A stretch of 33,218 nt of DNA from NCBI GenBank assembly GCA_021782135.1, contig JAJXVM010000003.1, forward strand, positions 1 through 33,218. Direction: 5' to 3'. Position 1 is the first letter of the stretch; every line of letters starts with the position of its first letter. The stretch is from Myxococcales bacterium. Its GTDB lineage: Bacteria > Myxococcota > Myxococcia > Myxococcales > Anaeromyxobacteraceae. The notes under the pieces were generated by a model. The model did not search any database and was not told the DNA's origin. It saw nothing but the letters and a program-made list of their open reading frames with translations. Positions 30,518-33,218 of this stretch are shown piece after piece. The position numbers were made by a program, and so were the translations under genes.

Positions 30518-33218
30518 TCAGTAATCCTTCGACCAGATGAGGCTGGCCGCGCCCGAGTTGGCGTCGCCGTACGAGGACTCGAAGGTCCAGCGCGGGGTGA
30601 TCTGGTACTCCACCCGCACCTCGTTCTGGTTCGCGTACTGTTCCAGCGAGGCGTTGAAGTTGCGGGTGTAGCCCACGTAGATCTTGTCGGTCACGTACTT
30701 GCCGGCGCGCAGCTGCGAGCTGTCGAGCGACACCGAGTCGATGGGCAGCTTGTCCGCCAGCACCTCCTTGAAGGCGAGGGTGGCGGCCGCGCCCAGCGCC
30801 GCGCGCCCGGCCTCGTCGCCGGTGAGGGTGCCCACCCCGCCCGTCCCGGCCTTGAGCTCGGTGCGGCCGGTGGCGATGAGGAGCGCGATCTGCGACTCGT
30901 CCATGACGGGGTCGCTGCTGAGGGCGATCTTCGGCTTCTGGGTGGTGCCGGTGACCCGCACGGTGACCTTGGCGGTCTGGCTCTGCCAGAGGGCGGCCAC
31001 GTCGAGCGCGGCCACGTCGGGGGACTCGCCGGTGAAGGTGATCTTGCCGCGCTGGATGTTGAACACCCGGCCGCCGATGGGCTCGACGAACCCGCGGACG
31101 GTCTCGAAGCTGCCGGTGGCGGTGAGATCGCGCCGGTACTCGAAGCGCGTGTCCCCCTTGAACTCGAGGTCGAGGCGCGGGTTGTCGCTCTTCACGAAGA
31201 GGTGGTTCGGGACGAGCAGGCGGACGACGGCGCGGAAGGGCTGGCGGTCCGTCGGGCCGCCCTGGGCCGGGGCCGCCGCGGCGGGCCGCTTCCCCGCGCC
31301 GCCCACCACGATGTCCGTGCGGTCGGCGAGCGGCTGCAGCTTGCGCGGGGTCCGCTTGGGCAGCCGCACCGTCGCCTGGGGGACGGTCACCTCGGCCTCG
31401 AGCCCGCTCGCCGACCAGGTCCCGCTGCCGTTCGCGTCCAGGTCCATCGTGGCGAGGTCCTGGCCGGCGCTCGCCAGGGTGAGCCCGCTCATCTTGAGGG
31501 TGAGGGTGACGTCGGCCGGCGATCCCTTCCGCGCCAGCCCCACCGCCTCGGCCGTCAGCACCACCTTCCCGCCGCCGCGCCAGGCCTCGAGCCGGGCCAG
31601 CCGGAACAGGTCCTCCGAGAGCGAGGCGTCGGCCGTGATCCGGTTCCACTCGCCCAGCTCGACCACCGCGATCTGCCCGTCCACCACCCGCAAGGTCCCG
31701 AGCGGCCGCAGCCGGCCGAGCGGGCCGCGCGCCACCAGGTCGGCCCCGAGCTTGCCGCCGCCGGACCGGATCAGCTCCGGCGCCACCGCCGGCAGGAAGC
31801 CCAGGTCGAGCCGGTCGGCCACCAGGCTGGCCTGCGCCGGCGCGTCCCGCCACTCACGCCGGCGCAGCGCCGGCAGCGCCAGGTCGGCGTCGGCGGCGAG
31901 CTTCGCCGAGAGGGTGCCTCCCTGCGCGGCGCGCAGGTCGAGGGCGGCGGTGGCGCGGCGCCCGGCGTAGTCGGCCGCCACCGCCAGCTCGCCGAGCGGG
32001 TGGCCCTTCACGGCCAGCGCCCGCCCGTGCAGCCGGAGCGTCGCCCGCGGCGCGGCCAGGCTCCCCTCGACCAGCGCGTGCCCCTCGAGCTCGCCGGCGA
32101 TGGGCGCCCCGGCGCGCGCCCGCGCGAGGTCGCCGCGGGGGATGGTCAGCTCCACCCGCAGCGGCGCCTCCTCCCGCGCCCGCTCCTCGCCGAGCCGCTC
32201 CGGCGGGAGATCCAGCGCGAGCGCGAGCCGCGCCACCTCGGCGCCGGCCAGCGCGGCGCGGGCGTCGCCCTCGAGCCGCTCGTCGGCCGCGACCAGGCGC
32301 GCCGAGAGGTCCGCCCCCTCGTACCCGTCCCAGCGCCCCCCGCCCACGGCCACCTCCACCGTCCCTCGCGGCGCGGCGACGGTGCCCGCCAGGACCACCG
32401 TCCCGTCGAGCCGGCCGGCGAGGTTCGGCGGCGCGCCCCCCTTGCCGGCGAGGAGGCCGAGGTCGTACCCGGGGACGCGGGCGGCCAGGTGGAAGTGGGC
32501 CTGCCGCAGCCGCCGGACCTCCTCCACCGGCGCGCGGAGCAGCGCGCCGAGCCGCGCCGGCACGGAGCCCTCCGCCTCGAGGAGCCGCGCCCCGAGGAGG
32601 TCGGCGGCGAGCGAGAGCGACAGGGTCGAGCCGCTCCCCTCCAGCCCGGCCTGCGCCGAGGCCGGGCCCCACTCTCCGTGGCGCAGTCCGTCGAGCCGCA
32701 GGGTCGCCGCGAGCTGGGGCGCCCCGACGGTCCCGGACAGCTCGGCGTCGAAGGCGGCGACGCCCTCGGCCTCGGGCTCCCGGCCCGCGAGCCGGAAGGC
32801 GGTGGCGAGCGGCAGCGCGGCGAGCCGCACGCGCGCCGAGACTGGCGCCGCGCCGCGGTCCCGGGCGGGCTCCACCGGCGCGCTGACGGAGCCGCTCAGG
32901 GTGGCCCCGCTCGCCTCGGACAGCTCGAGCGACACGTCGGCGCGGCGGTCCGCGCCGTCGTAGCGCGCCTCGGCGTGGGCGCGGACCCCCTCGAGCGTGC
33001 GCAGCCGGCCGCCCTCGAGGGCGAGCTGGAGCTCGGCCCGGGGCGCCTCGGCGGGGCCGCGCGCGGTGACCGTCCCCGAGAGCCGGCCGGCTAGGTTCGT
33101 CCCCGGCGGCAGGAGCTTCGGCGGGATGCCGCCCAGGTCGAGCCGCTCGAGGGCGAGGCGCACGTCGAGCTCCTTCGAGCCGGGCCGCGCCTCCGGGGCC
33201 TTCGCGCGGCCGGGCCCG
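30518..33218 (-). CDS. TamB-like translocation/lipid-transport protein, C-terminal part
   Basis: The frame is open to the right window edge, so about 900 C-terminal residues are present and the N-terminus lies outside. The body is a long series of alternating short beta-strands with repeated LxGxxxxxGxxxxP patterns (AGRLSGTVTARGPAEAPRAEL, LAGRLDGTVVLAGTVAAPRG). The C-terminal TamB domain includes GFVEPIGGRVFNIQRGKITFTGESP, SDPVMDESQIALLIATGR and ASLIWSKDY at the end. TamB and relatives span the periplasm and help outer-membrane lipid transport or protein insertion. A TamA or BamA partner is not in the window. A GTG at 33163 is internal, because the frame continues upstream. Confidence 0.92.
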   Translation of the reverse strand, partial: GPGRAKAPEARPGSKELDVRLALERLDLGGIPPKLLPPGTNLAGRLSGTVTARGPAEAPRAELQLALEGGRLRTLEGVRAHAEARYDGADRRADVSLELSEASGATLSGSVSAPVEPARDRGAAPVSARVRLAALPLATAFRLAGREPEAEGVAAFDAELSGTVGAPQLAATLRLDGLRHGEWGPASAQAGLEGSGSTLSLSLAADLLGARLLEAEGSVPARLGALLRAPVEEVRRLRQAHFHLAARVPGYDLGLLAGKGGAPPNLAGRLDGTVVLAGTVAAPRGTVEVAVGGGRWDGYEGADLSARLVAADERLEGDARAALAGAEVARLALALDLPPERLGEERAREEAPLRVELTIPRGDLARARAGAPIAGELEGHALVEGSLAAPRATLRLHGRALAVKGHPLGELAVAADYAGRRATAALDLRAAQGGTLSAKLAADADLALPALRRREWRDAPAQASLVADRLDLGFLPAVAPELIRSGGGKLGADLVARGPLGRLRPLGTLRVVDGQIAVVELGEWNRITADASLSEDLFRLARLEAWRGGGKVVLTAEAVGLARKGSPADVTLTLKMSGLTLASAGQDLATMDLDANGSGTWSASGLEAEVTVPQATVRLPKRTPRKLQPLADRTDIVVGGAGKRPAAAAPAQGGPTDRQPFRAVVRLLVPNHLFVKSDNPRLDLEFKGDTRFEYRRDLTATGSFETVRGFVEPIGGRVFNIQRGKITFTGESPDVAALDVAALWQSQTAKVTVRVTGTTQKPKIALSSDPVMDESQIALLIATGRTELKAGTGGVGTLTGDEAGRAALGAAATLAFKEVLADKLPIDSVSLDSSQLRAGKYVTDKIYVGYTRNFNASLEQYANQNEVRVEYQITPRWTFESSYGDANSGAASLIWSKDY

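Noticed and set aside
28922-33094. Long plus-strand open frame (1390 codons) opposite ahcY and tamB
   Set aside because: It runs antisense through two clearly recognised genes and their gap and has low-complexity composition; it is not a gene.

Overview
The window is very GC-rich chromosomal DNA with strong GC bias at third codon positions. That bias leaves long spurious antisense ORFs opposite almost every real gene. Gene content, codon use and protein style (complete aro cluster, ArgB/ArgC, AstA, TamB, HAE-1 efflux, a long-form AhcY) suggest a Gram-negative delta-proteobacterial / Myxococcota genome, most like Anaeromyxobacter. This is an inference from the look of the proteins; no database search was possible. 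I see no CRISPR array, tRNA, rRNA, insertion sequence or phage gene.

Layout. 1-335: 3' end of an RluA-type pseudouridine synthase. 336-515: a convergent gap with three small GC-rich palindromes. 516-8182 (minus): one compact operon read aroH - tyrA - aroA - aroE - aroC - aroK - aroB - aroQ - GT2 glycosyltransferase. It covers every shikimate step after DAHP synthase plus both steps from chorismate to 4-hydroxyphenylpyruvate. Several junctions are 4-base start/stop overlaps, and a 16-codon upstream ORF with a strong Shine-Dalgarno sequence is coupled to tyrA. 8255-9125 (minus): a HIT protein and D-aminoacyl-tRNA deacylase. 9219-10662 (plus): arginine N-succinyltransferase and an FKBP prolyl isomerase. 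10664-13619 (minus): argC - argB - sensor histidine kinase, with overlapping ends. 13689-14849 (plus): an M20 metallopeptidase divergent from argC. 15038-16195 (plus): a DUF4382-type lipoprotein, ending at a strong bidirectional terminator.

16298-23244: a TetR repressor (minus) diverging from a tolC - membrane fusion protein - RND pump - UspA operon (plus). Two 15-bp operators flank a good sigma-70 promoter. 23350-28549 (plus): three multi-membrane-span genes (GT87-like, YfhO-like, unknown) joined by GTGA overlaps. 28550-28909: a 360-bp hairpin-rich convergent gap. 28910-30382 (minus): ahcY. 30518 to the end (minus): the C-terminal part of a TamB-like protein, running off the window.

The most noteworthy structure beyond ordinary annotation is a dispersed GC-rich palindrome family (arms CCCTCCCCG / CGGGGAGGG and a variant). 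It occurs between genes and also as in-frame insertions inside aroE and the GT87-like gene. Other points worth a look are the tyrA leader ORF, predicted leaderless transcripts (aroH, astA, the M20 gene), the kinase fused into the arginine operon by overlap, and the operator architecture of the efflux locus. No clearly new biological system was found.
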